A stretch of DNA of 64,000 bases, taken from contig CM045762.1 in assembly GCA_025200525.1 (NCBI GenBank), positions 83,667,893 through 83,731,892 on the forward strand. Direction: 5' to 3'. The DNA comes from Camellia lanceoleosa (lineage: Eukaryota > Streptophyta > Magnoliopsida > Ericales > Theaceae). The notes beneath the pieces are model-generated. The model was not told the DNA's origin. It saw only the letters and a list, made by a program, of their open reading frames with translations, and ran no database searches. Positions 22,557-33,929 of this stretch are shown piece after piece. Position 1 is the stretch's first letter. Each line of letters begins with the position of its first letter. Position numbers and translations under genes: made by a program.

Positions 22557-23233
22557 TTTTCTGATTAATAAAATAAATTAAAATAAACAAAAATTATTTT
22601 CCAAAAGAATAAATTAACTAGCAAAATTCTGGAACAAGATAAACTTTATAGGAAAATAAATAACAACATAAATGTGAGGACAACAAGATTCGAATTTTTT
22701 TTTTTTAATTTTAAAAACAAAACAGATTATATAGTATGAACAAAAACAAACAAATAGTCTGTCAAAAGATTCAATTAAACTGACCAACTTAATTATGTAC
22801 CCAAATTAATCAAATAAAAGAACTAACAGAATATGACCAATTAAAGTAACCAATTCACAGATTCATACTTGTGTAAGAAACTCTACAAGTTTATTTAAAC
22901 TAGAAAATCAGAATTCTAACGAAACGTAAACATTAATAAACCAGTAAACAAAGTTACTAAAATCTGGAAAAAGAATAAACAAACAAACTTATACCCAAAT
23001 ATAATTTTATTCAACACACAGTGCATGTGATCAGACTACTTGTACACTTATGACATAAAGAATAAAACAACCTATCAAAAAGTAATCATTCACCAGTGGA
23101 TCTCAAATAAACTGGAATCTACACACAAACAACTTTAACATTCTGTAAAAAAAAAAAAAATTTAATCAAAGAATATATACATTGGATTACAGAAGTAAAA
23201 CAGGAAACAGAGAAGTAATTTCTGTCTTAAAAT
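22557..23233 (-). other. Copia 5' leader
   Basis: AT-rich untranslated leader between the 5' LTR and the gag start. No ORF. The segment next to the LTR (inverse ATTTTAAGACAGAAATT) does not resemble the usual initiator-Met primer binding site. Confidence 0.6.
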
Positions 23234-24257
23234 TGTTGGAAATATATTACTTTGAAAAATAATTAATTTAATGGAATCGTTAAACAGATAAAAAAATATA
23301 TACAGAACAAGTGTTCACTTACAACTTTCTGCAGAATCAAACTTAGAACAAATTTTGTGATTGAGGCCAGTGTTTGGACACTGTGTCTTTAAGACAGAAA
23401 TTCGTCCTCTCCTAAGTGCTTGAGAATAACAAACGTCTTGCCTCCAGGATTCAACAATCACCCCAAATAGATGCAGCACTGCAAACTGATTTTACAGCGA
23501 ACCAAGCTGTGATATTTCGAACTCACACTAGATGCAAAATGAAGAATGTATGTTACAGAGAATGGAGATGACTGAAACGGGAAAAATTCTATATCTTATC
23601 TGGAATGGAGGGTTAATATATATAGGCTGAGAAGTCCCTAAACCGGAATAGATGACCGTTGAAAAGAACAGTCACCAGGTTGAGACGCGACTGTTGGAGA
23701 AGGAGAAAAATTGCAACCGAAAATTTTAAAATCAAAATTTCAGATTTTGAATTTTTCCCGCTGAAAATTATTTGAAAAAATTCAAATAATTTCAGAGAAA
23801 AAAATGGAGGACGGGTTAGACCCATACCCACACCCGCGTCCGCCCCGACCCCGCCGAACAGACGGCGGCGGTGGCGCATGCGTGTGGTGATGGTTTTGGG
23901 TTTGTCCATAACTCCTCCTCTTACAAAACTTGGGTACCCCTTAGAGCCCAACCCAAGGTCTCCAACTTAGAGCTTATAAACACTTTGAAACTCTTCTATG
24001 TTTCCTATGTGGGACAAGGTTATAGATACCACCCCATGGGAACCATACCAAATATTTTCATGTTTATAAGGCTCACTTCGATATCAATTTCTCATTCACT
24101 CGTAAATAGTTTCGACCACCCGAGTATATATTCTTGTTCACCACATGGCAAGGAACGTATTGCCACTCGGACCCACCCAAACCGAGGTGTGGGGCCTACA
24201 TTAATGATAGCTCAAAATTACCGGAAATTAATGGTGATAGACCATTTTTATCTAACA
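23234..24257 (-). repeat. Copia 5' LTR
   Basis: 5' LTR for the minus-strand genes; it would carry the promoter. It starts TGTTGGAAATA and ends CTAACA, 1024 bp, with CAATA immediately outside. It aligns throughout with 16894-17913. Confidence 0.9.
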
Positions 24258-24863
24258 CAATAAAATTAAAGTAAAATCATTTAAAATCCTAAACTTACCT
24301 AAAAGTAATTCTTCATTAACTTTTACATTCATTTAAAATACAATAATAAAATAACAATAAATTGTTGTCAAACTTTATCCAATTCAAACCCATTAAATAA
24401 AATAAAAATATTTGCAAACTCGCAAACTTTATCATGAATCACATCCAACTTTTAAAAATTCCAATTCCATGCATATGTTTGATGAACCCTACACAAAAAC
24501 AAACTGAAAAATATATAATTTAATCTTCGATATTCATAATTCCTTTGACAAAAAAAAGTGTAAAAGAATAAAGTAATGAAAAGATAAACAAATGTGTATA
24601 TATTGCATCTTAATATAGTAAGAAAATGTGTTGAGTATATGAAAAATTTATCAATGAGCAAATGGATATATTTCAGGTTAAAAAAAAAAAAAAAGTTTAA
24701 CTGCAGACGGGTTCTTGTGTGTGCAGGTAAAACCCGCAACCCGCAATAATGTCATATTCCAAACCGCATCTGCCCGTATTACGTCTACGAAATCGCCAAT
24801 TTATATGCGGATTGGTTCGAGTTGGGCAGGTTGAGCGGTTCGAATAACCTTATGCCCAGCCTA

Positions 24864-25565
24864 AATAAAAGTATAAATACATGAGACTAATTAGGTTATA
24901 ATTTTTCTTAGTGAACTTATTGGGTTAGAACACCTCTCAATGAGATTTATCAATAAAACTTTTGTTTTGAATTTTTAAATTTTCATATTTTTTTTTGTCT
25001 TTGACACTATTTTTTTTAATAACCCTTTTATTTTATTTTTTTAGATTCACTTAATACACTTAGAAAATAATTTGTTTGGTATTCTTTTTGAAAAAAAATA
25101 TATTAATATTAAATAATAATAGTTAAAAAATATAATAATAAAAAATAATACATGTTTGAATTTATAATTTTTTTTAACCAATATTTTACTTCTTTAATTC
25201 TATTTAGATTATTAGAAATTATATTTTTATGTAAAAGAAATTTCAGTATCTTTAATCACCAAAACTAAAAAAATATGAAAAAAAAATCAAAGACTGAAAA
25301 ACAAATTTAAAAAATAAAACCAATGAAAGTGATTTTTATTTAGAATTTTGATATCATATCTTAACTATTAAAGTACAATATAAAATATTATAGTTAATAA
25401 AATAAAATATAATATAAACAAAAATTCTTTTACACTAAAGGCCAAAACACTAACAAGATTTAAGCCACTAAAAAGGTGAATGGTGTACCAAATAACATGA
25501 TTTATTTTAGTCTTGACTTATTTGTTAGCTTATAATCTACGAAGAGCTATATATTTCATTACTTG
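24864..25565. other. AT-rich intergenic DNA, no gene seen
   Basis: No supported frames or structured repeats. Separates two hAT-family elements. Confidence 0.5.
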
Positions 25566-25573
25566 GTGAGGAG

Positions 25574-26417
25574 TAGGGGTGGGCGCGGGTCGGTTGTGGC
25601 TACGGAACCTCTGTCATCCGTTCACTATATTGGCGGATTTGAGAAAATCAATCCGCATCCGTCAGCCAATCCAGCGGATGTGGATTGAGCAGATTAGCGA
25701 ATGGATGCGAATCGATTTGACAGTTTAAAATTTTATAAATTTTTAATTCAACTTGTGTACTTCCTTAAAAAAAAGTATTACAGTCATTAACTAAAAAAAC
25801 TATTACAATCACTGTATGCCTCATCCAAAAAAAGAAGGTTTGAAACTTTAGAATATTACAATCACTGCTTGCCTCACCCACATATTACAATTACAACATA
25901 CCTCATCCACATAAAATATTATAATTTGTGCTTCTTAAAATATAAAAACAATTCAAACCACTAAAATCATGAACAAAGCAGTAGTAGAGATTGTATGTCT
26001 CTGTATTGTAAATCTATATCTGTTGTTGAAAAAAAAAAATCAACTAGTATATATCATCTTTTTTATTTATTATTTTTAAAGTTAGATTTAAAAACCAAAA
26101 AATATATTCAAGTTGAAAACTCTTTTTTAATTGAACATATTCAATAGAATATTTGAACTCTTTCTCAATTGAAAATACAAACAGAATATCTAAATAAAAT
26201 GAAAATACAAAGTTTTACAAATTACCAGGGGTGTTTACGGTTTGGCGATTCGGTTGCAGCCAAATGAACCTCAAATCCGCCATTCGTCCAAAACTAAACG
26301 GATTAGAAAAAATCAATCAGCAATTATCCACTCGTCATCACGCATCCGTCCAAAATGCGGCGGATCAGTTCGGTTTGATCGGTTTGGACAGATCGGTATA
26401 TCCGCTGCTCACTGCTA
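25574..26417. mobile_element. Non-autonomous hAT element with perfect 8-bp duplication
   Basis: The flanks are identical 8-mers GTGAGGAG (25566-25573 and 26418-26425). The termini TAGGGGTGGGCGCGGG and, inverted, TAGCAGTGAGCAGCGG form imperfect inverted repeats. A perfect 8-bp duplication with TAG-starting termini is characteristic of hAT. The 844-bp interior has no transposase. Subterminal regions repeat AATCCGC/GCGGAT motifs, plausible transposase-binding sites. Confidence 0.8.
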
Positions 26418-26706
26418 GTGAGGAGTACTATTCCTTTTTTTATTTATTACGTTTATTATTTATTATTTTTTTACAAAAAATAATTTAATATACTGTTCCC
26501 TCACATTCAATAATTAGGTAATATTTTGGTAAGGTTGAAATAAAAAATATAAAAGTGGTGAACAACAATTCCAAGGAAAGCAATATAGAAGAAAAACAAA
26601 TAAAAATAATGAACCACCACATCTCTCATTAACTACGGAGTGTTTTAGGAAGATGGTTCAAAACTAATTTTTTGACTTTTTTTTTAAATTTTTTTGTGTA
26701 AAAAAT

Positions 26707-27313
26707 ATGAGAGATGATGTAACTCAAAACGGAGCAAGAAGGTTCACTGGTTACATAACTAATGGGTTCCGTTTTCGGGTCAAGGCTATGGATGACCGTC
26801 AAGCCAATCAAAATTCTGGTGTAGCTTTGAAAGCAGATACTATCAATTATGCTAGCCGAAAGGACAAAAATCCTCGTGTGGGGGCTATATACTATTATGG
26901 ACAAATGACAGATATCATTGAAATCCGATACACCAATGCAATGAAGTATGTATTGTTCAAGTGTGACTGGATTGACAATGTTCGAGGGGAAGAAAGAAGA
27001 TAACTTCAAGTTCACGTTGATTAACTTCAACCATTCGTTGTATCGAGATGATCAAATCACCAATAAACCTTTCATCTTGGCATCCCAAGCTGAGCAAGTT
27101 TGGTATGTTGCAGACCTTATAGAATCAGATTGGCAAGTGGCTGTGAAGATGTCTCAAAGGGGTTTATTTGATATGTATTCTACTGATCTAGAAACTAAGC
27201 CATATATGAGTCAACAATTAGAAGAAAATATAATGGTTCATGATGAAGAAGTTGGCTGGGTAAGGGAAGTCGCAGAAGGAGAAACTGTTGATGTTAAAAT
27301 GAGAGAAGATTAA
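26707..27313 (+). pseudogene. CACTA transposase (TNP2-type) C-terminus, DUF4216-like, frameshifted
   Basis: The frame 26707-27003 encodes ITNGFRFRVKAMD, NSGVALKADT, NPRVGAIYYYG, IIEIRYTNAMKYVLFKCDW. The downstream frame 27000-27313 continues FKFTLINFN, KPFILASQAEQVWYVAD and WQVAVKMSQRGLFDM. These are the ordered blocks of the C-terminal domain (DUF4216) of plant En/Spm TNP2-like transposases. A frameshift near 26985 breaks it. The catalytic part that normally precedes is absent, so the copy is 5'-truncated. The stop at 27313 lies inside a 53-bp tandem duplication. The adjacent second CACTA gene runs in the same direction. Confidence 0.8.
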
Positions 27314-27392
27314 GATATTTTGTAATAATTGTTGGGATTGTTGATGTTAAAATGAGAGAAGATTAAGATATTTTGTAATAATTGTTGGGATT
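27287..27392 (+). repeat. Perfect 53-bp tandem duplication
   Basis: 27287-27339 and 27340-27392 appear identical, starting GTTGATGTTAAAATG and ending TTGTTGGGATT. The unit contains the last codons and stop of the transposase fragment. Confidence 0.95.
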
Positions 27393-27561
27393 CTGTAATG
27401 ACACGGTAAATTGTCATACTTTAATGACCTACATAGTTGGGCATGTTACTTTATTTAACAATTTTATGTGCTTCCAATTTATTTATTATGTTTGTATTGT
27501 ATTTACATTATTAACTCCAAACTATTCCCTGTAGTTTCAATTGTATTTCTTACAGATTGTT

Positions 27562-29615
27562 ATGGCATGGAAGAGGAAGCTTAATCATCCCTCTCGCACT
27601 ATGGTTGATATTTTGTGTATGCAGACACAATCACCACCACCATCATAGCCACCGATACAGCCACCACCACCATCACACCCACCGATACAGCCACCACCAA
27701 CATCACAGTAACCGATACATCCACCATCATCATCACAATTGTCTCAACCAACGTCGTCTTCACAAGCCACCACAGGCATACAAATTTGTTATGTACTTAA
27801 ATTATATTAATTAAATTATTTCATTTTCACTATACATAAACTTCCTAATTTCATATGCCAGGACCGACGACTTCTTCATATCCCACCTCAGGTACAGGTT
27901 TGCTTTCATGTATTTAATTTATGCTTTAATTTATATGTTGTTTGTTATATTCTTACATAATTTGTTTATTCTTATAATGTGTTCCAAATCCAGTGGCCGA
28001 TTCACAAGCCAACTCAGGTATAACAAATGGTTATGTATTTAATTACGTTAATTCAACTGCAAGTTATTTGTTATCAATTTCTGTAATATGTTTTTTTTTT
28101 TCATTGTTCCTCACATGCCCTATAGTTTCTTTATCTTCCACTCGAGGTCGAGGATTTGCGAAAGGCATTAAAGATTGGGGTACGGGCAAGAAGTTGGCCA
28201 TTGATTTTGATGCCGACTTCAATCCTATGGAAGATAATCAGTCTAAGTTAACTAGCCAACTTGGGTTCATGATACGTAATGGGAACATTGTTTCTTTTAC
28301 GTACGTTGATTGGACCGAAGTACCTATTGATGTTCTTGAGTCAATATGGGCGGACGTTAAGGTAAAAGCATATTTACTAAATTGTTTAATTATATTATTA
28401 ATTGAACTAATGATTTAAATTGTACTGTATGATAATTAAGAACTTTTTCCGGAGGGGTACAAATCACATTGCTTGAAAAAGTGGAATGACTTGTGGAAGG
28501 ATCACAAAAACAAGATGAAGAATAAGTATTTTAAGCCTAACAAGGATCATCCTAATATTAAAGACATGGTGCCTCCGCAAATTGTTCCAGAACAGTGGTA
28601 TGATCTTGTTGATTATTGGAAGACTAAGAAAGTAGAGGTATATAAAATAAGTTAATTACAAAGCACATAGCTTTAGAAAAATTAATAACTTTGTATACTT
28701 GCGACTTACATTTATGGAAACTTTATAGGACATTGCATTTCACAATGCTGGAAGTTGTTCCTTTTGTCATATTAATCATACGACAGGACGTACTTCATTC
28801 ACTCAGATTTGAAGGAAGGTATATATTATTTAGGTAGATATCAATATACATGTAAATTACTTAAATAATAATTAATTTTTGAATTTTCAGATGATTGCTG
28901 AAGGGTTGCCTACGGATAAAATGAGTGTTTGGAAATATACACGCAATCAAACTGACATTGATGTCAGGTAGACCATGGTATTTTCAAATCCTTAAATTTG
29001 TATTTATATTTGATTTTGTTTAAACTATCTAATTATGTATATATACTTGTTATTTTAATTTATAGGATGAGTTTGAGCGCCAACTGTCCATGTTGCCTGA
29101 AGATTACCGCACTACTGAAGATGCTCGAGATAGTGTTTTCCACGACGTGGTCAGTGAAGATGGGCATGGATATTGTCGTACTTATGGCAAGGATGTGCCT
29201 TGGAGCATGGTGTACGGAAATAAATCTAAGTCATCACAGTCAGAATCTCAGTCATCGACTGTTGCTCAGATCACCAAGTAGGTTCGTATGGAGTTGAGAC
29301 AAGAGCTGAAGGATGACATTAGAGAGGAATTGAGGGAGGAGATGCGAGCAGAGCTTTCGACCCAGATACAACAAATGAAAGCTGAAATGTTGGCTATTGT
29401 GTCCCACGAAGGGAGTACAAATCACAACAAACAAGTTTGGTGTAAATAAATGTTTTATAAATATCTAATTGTAGCACAATTGTATCATTGAATATAAATT
29501 CGATTAACAAAGAATACCATGAATATCATAGGTACCGGATGCAGTGAGTGGTCACCATGAACCTACGGATTATGAGGCCGATGAGAACCCATATACATCA
29601 CCACTAGATGATGAG
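27562..29615 (+). pseudogene. CACTA second gene (En/Spm 'Transposase_24'-type), decayed
   Basis: The start MAWKRKLNHPSRTMVDILC (27562) leads into a Pro-rich stretch (27615-27770). Likely exons follow at 27862-27891, 27994-28017, 28126-28361, 28441-28637, 28729-28818, 28891-28967, 29066-29440 and 29532-29615, with GT/AG borders. Diagnostic blocks are KLAIDFDADFNP, the WNDLWKDHKNKMK region, HNAGSCSFCHINHTTGR, MLPEDYRTTEDARDSVF and a C-terminal coiled coil (RQELKDDIREELREEMRAEL). This protein accompanies TNP2 in plant CACTA elements and probably binds element ends. Stops replace expected codons after PPPPS, after SFTQI and after VAQITK. All three fit C-to-T change. Not functional. Confidence 0.8.
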
Positions 29616-30150
29616 GTGAACTTTCAAACAATTGGACAACTTGTCATTTGTGAAAACTTGTCATTTAGTAACTTTTTTTGACATCAAACCTCCTCGAATA
29701 TCTTCATGTTATAGGGCCTCTGTGTTGATTCCCTTTGTTTTCGCTCACTATGTGCCCAAATTTGCCTTCATTTTACTACACAATGAAAGCTTCACATAGA
29801 TAATAATTTGGTGCAACCACGTATCAATTTATGAAACTTGACACGCACAACATACTAGGCAAACATGACTTGTAGGAGAAGACGGGGCTCAAAACCGATT
29901 CCCAGTTTTGAATCTAGAGCCTAATTTCCGTTTATGAAAACTAATTACTCTGTTGCCCATATCAAAAGACGATCTAAGAATTCATTCATGTACATGTACC
30001 TACATCCTTGTCCAAGAATCCAAAAATTTACTTATTTTATATTTAATTATAGCTTAATTAATATCTTATCAATATTTAGTTTCTTATTTTTAGGGAGTAG
30101 TTTCCTATTTTGTATTAGGAATTTTAGTCTATGTAATAATGTAAAAGCAT
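29616..30150. other. Degraded transposon flank, no gene seen
   Basis: Probably the 3' side of the CACTA remnant. No CACTA terminus or coding frame recognised. Confidence 0.4.
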
Positions 30151-30154
30151 TAGG

Positions 30155-31055
30155 TTTTGGCATTTTTTTTTATTTTTTATTTTTCTTTTTGATCGGCAAA
30201 AAGAAGACTTTATTGATGAAACACATACAAACTATGATGAATTACATCAATAAAGAGGAGCTTTGAGCTATTTCCAGCTCGAACCTCCTAGTTGGTGAGA
30301 GACCAACAAAAAGAGCAAACAGAGCAAAGGCAAAGAAAAACCAGCTGAGCAACAGGGCAGGAAAACCAGAACCTATCACTAGTCCTCAAGTTGCAGCCAC
30401 TGCTAAGCAAGAGCCAACAACATCAGCATCACACAAAATACCAACACATACCAGTGTAACATCAGCAAGATAGATATGATTGAGGAACCAATGGGTTAGC
30501 AAATACCAGTACAACAGCCAGACAAATAATTCCATTCAAAATAGACCTATAACCCTGTTGCCTAGAACTCCATTCAAATTAACCAAACATATCAAAACAA
30601 GAAGCAACCCTCCAATCATCCTAAAAATACCAGCACAACAGCAAGACAAATTAACCAGACATATGACTGAGGAACCAATGGGTTAATCTCAGCAAATACC
30701 AGAAACCAGTGTAACATCAACAAATACCAGCACAGCAACCAGACAAGTAACTCCATTCAAAATAGACCTATAACCCTGCTACCTTGAACTCTATTCAAAT
30801 TAACCAAACATTTCAAAAACAAACAACCCTCCAGTCAGTAGCCCTGCTTCCAAGCCCCAAGCATCATACATTGTATTATGCAGTATGGATTAATAATATT
30901 GTTTGTTTTAAGGTTGTGGCTGTTGTGTTAGGATTATGGCCATTTTCTTCTTATTCTCTCATCTTCCCTATAGTGTTCTACATTAGAAAGGCAAGGCCAT
31001 TATTGCACTTCCCCCAAGCTAACCCAGAATCCCACGATAATGTCCTTTTAAGATA
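30155..31055 (-). mobile_element. Possible 3' end of a non-LTR retrotransposon
   Basis: A T-rich tract (about 30160-30190) followed by GATCGGCAAAAAGAAGACTT looks like the inverted poly(A) end and 3' UTR of a minus-strand plant LINE. Beyond it, 30480-30640 and 30665-30835 are diverged direct copies (GAGGAACCAATGGGTTA, CCATTCAAAATAGACCTATA). No LINE coding domain is adjacent, so the assignment is tentative. Confidence 0.35.
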
Positions 31056-33105
31056 GCCATTAGTTGTTGAATCAACCCTCTAGTCTGATCACAAGGGGCA
31101 ATTCAATAACAAGATGATAAAGTATGAATTATTAGTGATCTTGCTATAAGTTTCAAACTTAAAAATCTCAAAAATGGGACCCGTGAAAGCTAGGATCTTC
31201 TTAGCCTTCAACCACATAAATCAACTGGGTTAACTAGAGCATTTAAGCAAATTAATGGTTAAAAATTACACACCTCAGATCCAATTCTGTCATGGGCATC
31301 CACAACTATTTTACATAACAAGGCTAAATAGATTCTCTCACCAACAATTTATGAAACATCAAAAGTAAATGACAAACTTTTCCTCTTGCATAATAAGGTC
31401 ATGTTATCCATATATAATTTGCCTTTGTCCATGGTTACCAGCCTTTAATTTGCATGTGGTTCAAAAAACAAATTTCCATATCTTGAGAAGAACCAAAAAA
31501 AGAGAAAAATATCCTTTTTTTAACTCATCAAAATAAAGGAAATATGATTTTGAGAAACATTTCTAAGTAAATGATTGAGTCCAGAAACTCATCATACCAT
31601 TAAATAAGATTCCAGGGGAAAAAAATCATACCCAGAAAATTTCATAATGAATCAACACTAGACTTGGAGAGCCCCCCCACACAATCCTGAGCCCCACACA
31701 CTCGCAATATTTATATAGGAATCAAAATTCCAAACTAAAAACAAAAACAGTTATTTCAAGCAAACTGGAAACCATAAGAAGAAGAAGAAAAGGGACAAGA
31801 CATAAAGTGGGTATAAATCATGTACCATCCCGATTATTGACATTAGTGAAGGACTACACAAAAAAAATGATATTACTAAACAAAGAATGATTTACTCAAA
31901 GAACAATATTACGAAAACAACATTACCAACAAAATAATAGTGGAACAACCATTGTTTTCAGGTCTAATATCTCTGTCATACAACTTATACCTCAACCAAA
32001 TATTCTTTATTTTGATGCATATTTAACAAAAATTGAGACATCCCAGATTAAAATTGTAATGAGTTTTGCCATAAACATTGACATCTTAATCAACCTTCAA
32101 AGAATTCAAAATCTAAGATGAGAACAGTAAAACAAACAAACCCCATCTAAACCATGCAACACAAACACCATTAGCAATCAAATTCTAGCAAAATAAATAA
32201 TAAATAAATAACAAACCCTGTGGCAAAGATAGTGAATTAAAACAAATCCATTTAAATATTCCTGTCATGTCAATACTTGTGATGAAAAATTAAACAACTT
32301 TAGCAAAAAAATTACCTTTCCCACTCAAAAGTCACTGCCAAAGAAAGGAATGAGAATCAAAGGCAAGAACAACAATTCCTTTATTCAACTAGTTTTCCAT
32401 TTCAATCAAATCCCAAATTAGATTTTGCCTGTAAAATACCCTTTCAAATTTATATAAAAAATCCAAAACAGTTTCAAATTTTCAACCAAGTTCAGAACTG
32501 GGTTCTTCCAAGAGCTAATCAAAATCAAAATCAAAGACAAACACAATGAAACAAAACAAACCCATTTCATATATATATATGTGTATATATATATATATAT
32601 CCAGCAAATTTAAACCCTACCAATCAAAAAGCAAAAAAGAAAAACCCAAAACATACAACAAAAGGCAAGCCAAAAACAGAGATACCCAGTTGAGAATTTC
32701 GAGCACATTGTCTTCATCGACAATCAATTTGAACAATAGATTCTGGGTATTATTGCTCAAATCAAGAAGAAGAAGAAAAAAACATATGGATTTGAGAAGT
32801 AAAAAGGAAAGAAAACAAGGTTGATTAACCATCTACTCATCATACCTATTCAAAAATTATGAACAAGAGCTCAAATTAAACACTAAAGCCAAAATACTTG
32901 AGGGTTAATAATTGATATATGACTAGGTAAAGAACAATTACTCCAAATTGTGATAAACCCATATGATATTATCAACAAAAAATCATAATTTGAATGAAAA
33001 TCACCAAAAAAATTGAAATTAAATTAATATGGTTAATTCAAGTTCCATGAGAATATGGGTTTAAAAGCTAAAGAGAAACAAAATTTGAGAGAGCAGAGCA
33101 AATAC
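31056..33105. other. No gene seen; possibly intron of the RPL24 fragment
   Basis: Moderately AT-rich unique-looking DNA that begins, on the minus strand, with a GTATTTGC donor after the RPL24-like exon. I looked on the minus strand for the conserved downstream RPL24 coding blocks and did not find them. A (TA)n run lies at about 32571-32600. Confidence 0.4.
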
Positions 33106-33198
33106 CAGGGAGGGGGACGAGAAGCGTTGGCCTAAGAAGGAATTTGAGAAGAGAGAAATAGAAGTGAAGGAGCTCTGAAGAGTAGCCATTGTGGCCAT
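33106..33198 (-). pseudogene. RPL24: Plastid ribosomal protein L24, first exon (transit-peptide part)
   Basis: The minus frame from ATG at 33198 reads MATMATLQSSFTSISLFSNS then FLGQRFSSPSL and meets a GT donor at 33105 in phase 0. This closely matches the start of nuclear-encoded chloroplast 50S protein L24, whose Ser-rich N-terminus targets the plastid. The mature KOW-domain protein would help initiate assembly of the large subunit. No later exons are found within the next 2 kb, so this is probably a captured 5' end. A CACTA terminus lies 1.1 kb upstream (34329), consistent with transposon capture. The alternative is a real gene with a long first intron whose remaining exons were lost. Identity is from memory of the family, not alignment. 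Confidence 0.5.
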
Positions 33199-33397
33199 TG
33201 TTGCTGTGACTCTCGAAGATTGCTACTTCTGCAACGAAGGAGCACATTCTCTCTCTAACCCATCTCTCTACGATCTTAAACTCATCAAACCCATCCATAA
33301 AATCTTCTTCTTCTTTTTTTTTTTTTTACAGAGACCTTCTCAAAAACCCCCAAATTAGGTTTTGTATTCGACCCACAATGTGATTGGGGGCTAATCA

Positions 33398-33655
33398 ATG
33401 GCTTCGAAAATCGAAGACTCTCCAAACCCTCAATCTCTCATTTCACACCCACTTTCTTCTCAATATCCTCCAGCGACAGTGTTGCTGAGATTTTGGAGAA
33501 GTTTGGAGAGGATGCCAGGGGTGAGAGACGCTATTGTTGTGGTTAAAACAGGGTGGCGCCACCACGTAGCTGTATGGGGTACTGCACACGGTGTTGCGGC
33601 CGTTGAAAGAGAGAGAGGAGCGAAAGAGACTAGGGCAGGACTTGGCTGGGAGTGA
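33398..33655 (+). CDS. Unrecognised ORF head-to-head with the RPL24 exon (85 aa)
   Basis: The ORF starts MASKIEDSPNPQSLISHPLS 200 bp from the RPL24-like ATG, on the other strand. That is the arrangement of a bidirectional promoter. The first ~50 residues look gene-like; the remainder is basic and low in complexity. I do not recognise a family. It may be the captured 5' end of the gene that neighboured RPL24, with 33656 onward being transposon DNA, or a chance frame. Confidence 0.25.
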   Translation: MASKIEDSPNPQSLISHPLSSQYPPATVLLRFWRSLERMPGVRDAIVVVKTGWRHHVAVWGTAHGVAAVERERGAKETRAGLGWE

Positions 33656-33929
33656 GAATGAATTAGGGATTTTAGATACACAACCAAGAAGAGAAGAGAA
33701 GCATGAGACGACGATAGATACCTCTGATTTCAGATACACAACCGAAGAGAAAAGATGAGATGATCTTGGTAACCCTAGCAATTGATTCGGCCTTCATCAT
33801 CATCAGAGAGAGAGACATTGAAACATGTTCATTTCTGATTAGAGGAAGGCAAAATAGTTTGTTTTTTTTTTTTTTTTTTTGGGTGATTGGCGCCTCAAAT
33901 TTCATTTTGGGACTTTTTTTTTTTTTTTT

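Larger units (their letters stand above)
16894..24257 (-). mobile_element. Ty1/copia LTR retrotransposon, degenerate
   Basis: Two ~1.02-kb LTRs (16894-17913 and 23234-24257) bound the element, each beginning TGKTGGAAATA and ending TATCTAACA. The flanks carry identical 5-bp duplications CAATA (16889-16893 and 24258-24262). Genes run on the minus strand in copia order: gag, protease, integrase, reverse transcriptase, RNase H. The purine tract ATGTGAGGGAT abuts the 3' LTR (17914-17924, inverted). No TGGTATCAGAGC initiator-Met primer site is visible next to the 5' LTR. Stops and frameshifts in gag, integrase and the integrase-RT junction make it non-autonomous. Most differences between the LTRs are transitions. 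Confidence 0.93.
16453..24863. mobile_element. Non-autonomous hAT element split by a copia insertion
   Basis: The left end TAGGGGTGCTTGCGGTTCGG (16453) and right end ATGCCCAGCCTA (24863) are inverted, imperfect termini. The flanks ATAAAAAG and AATAAAAG are nearly the same 8-mer, as expected of hAT. Removing the copia element and its 5-bp duplication leaves ~1.04 kb. The same family is present at 36506-38099, which shares TTTATTTTGGGTCATTTTC and ATTAATAATTAA near the left and AACCCGCAAC near the right. No transposase. Confidence 0.65.

Noticed and set aside
27557..27814. His-rich ORF suggestive of a metal-binding peptide
   Set aside because: It is the wrong frame of the Pro-rich repeat of the CACTA second gene; the neighbouring frame gives the expected MAWKRKLNHPSRTMVDI start.
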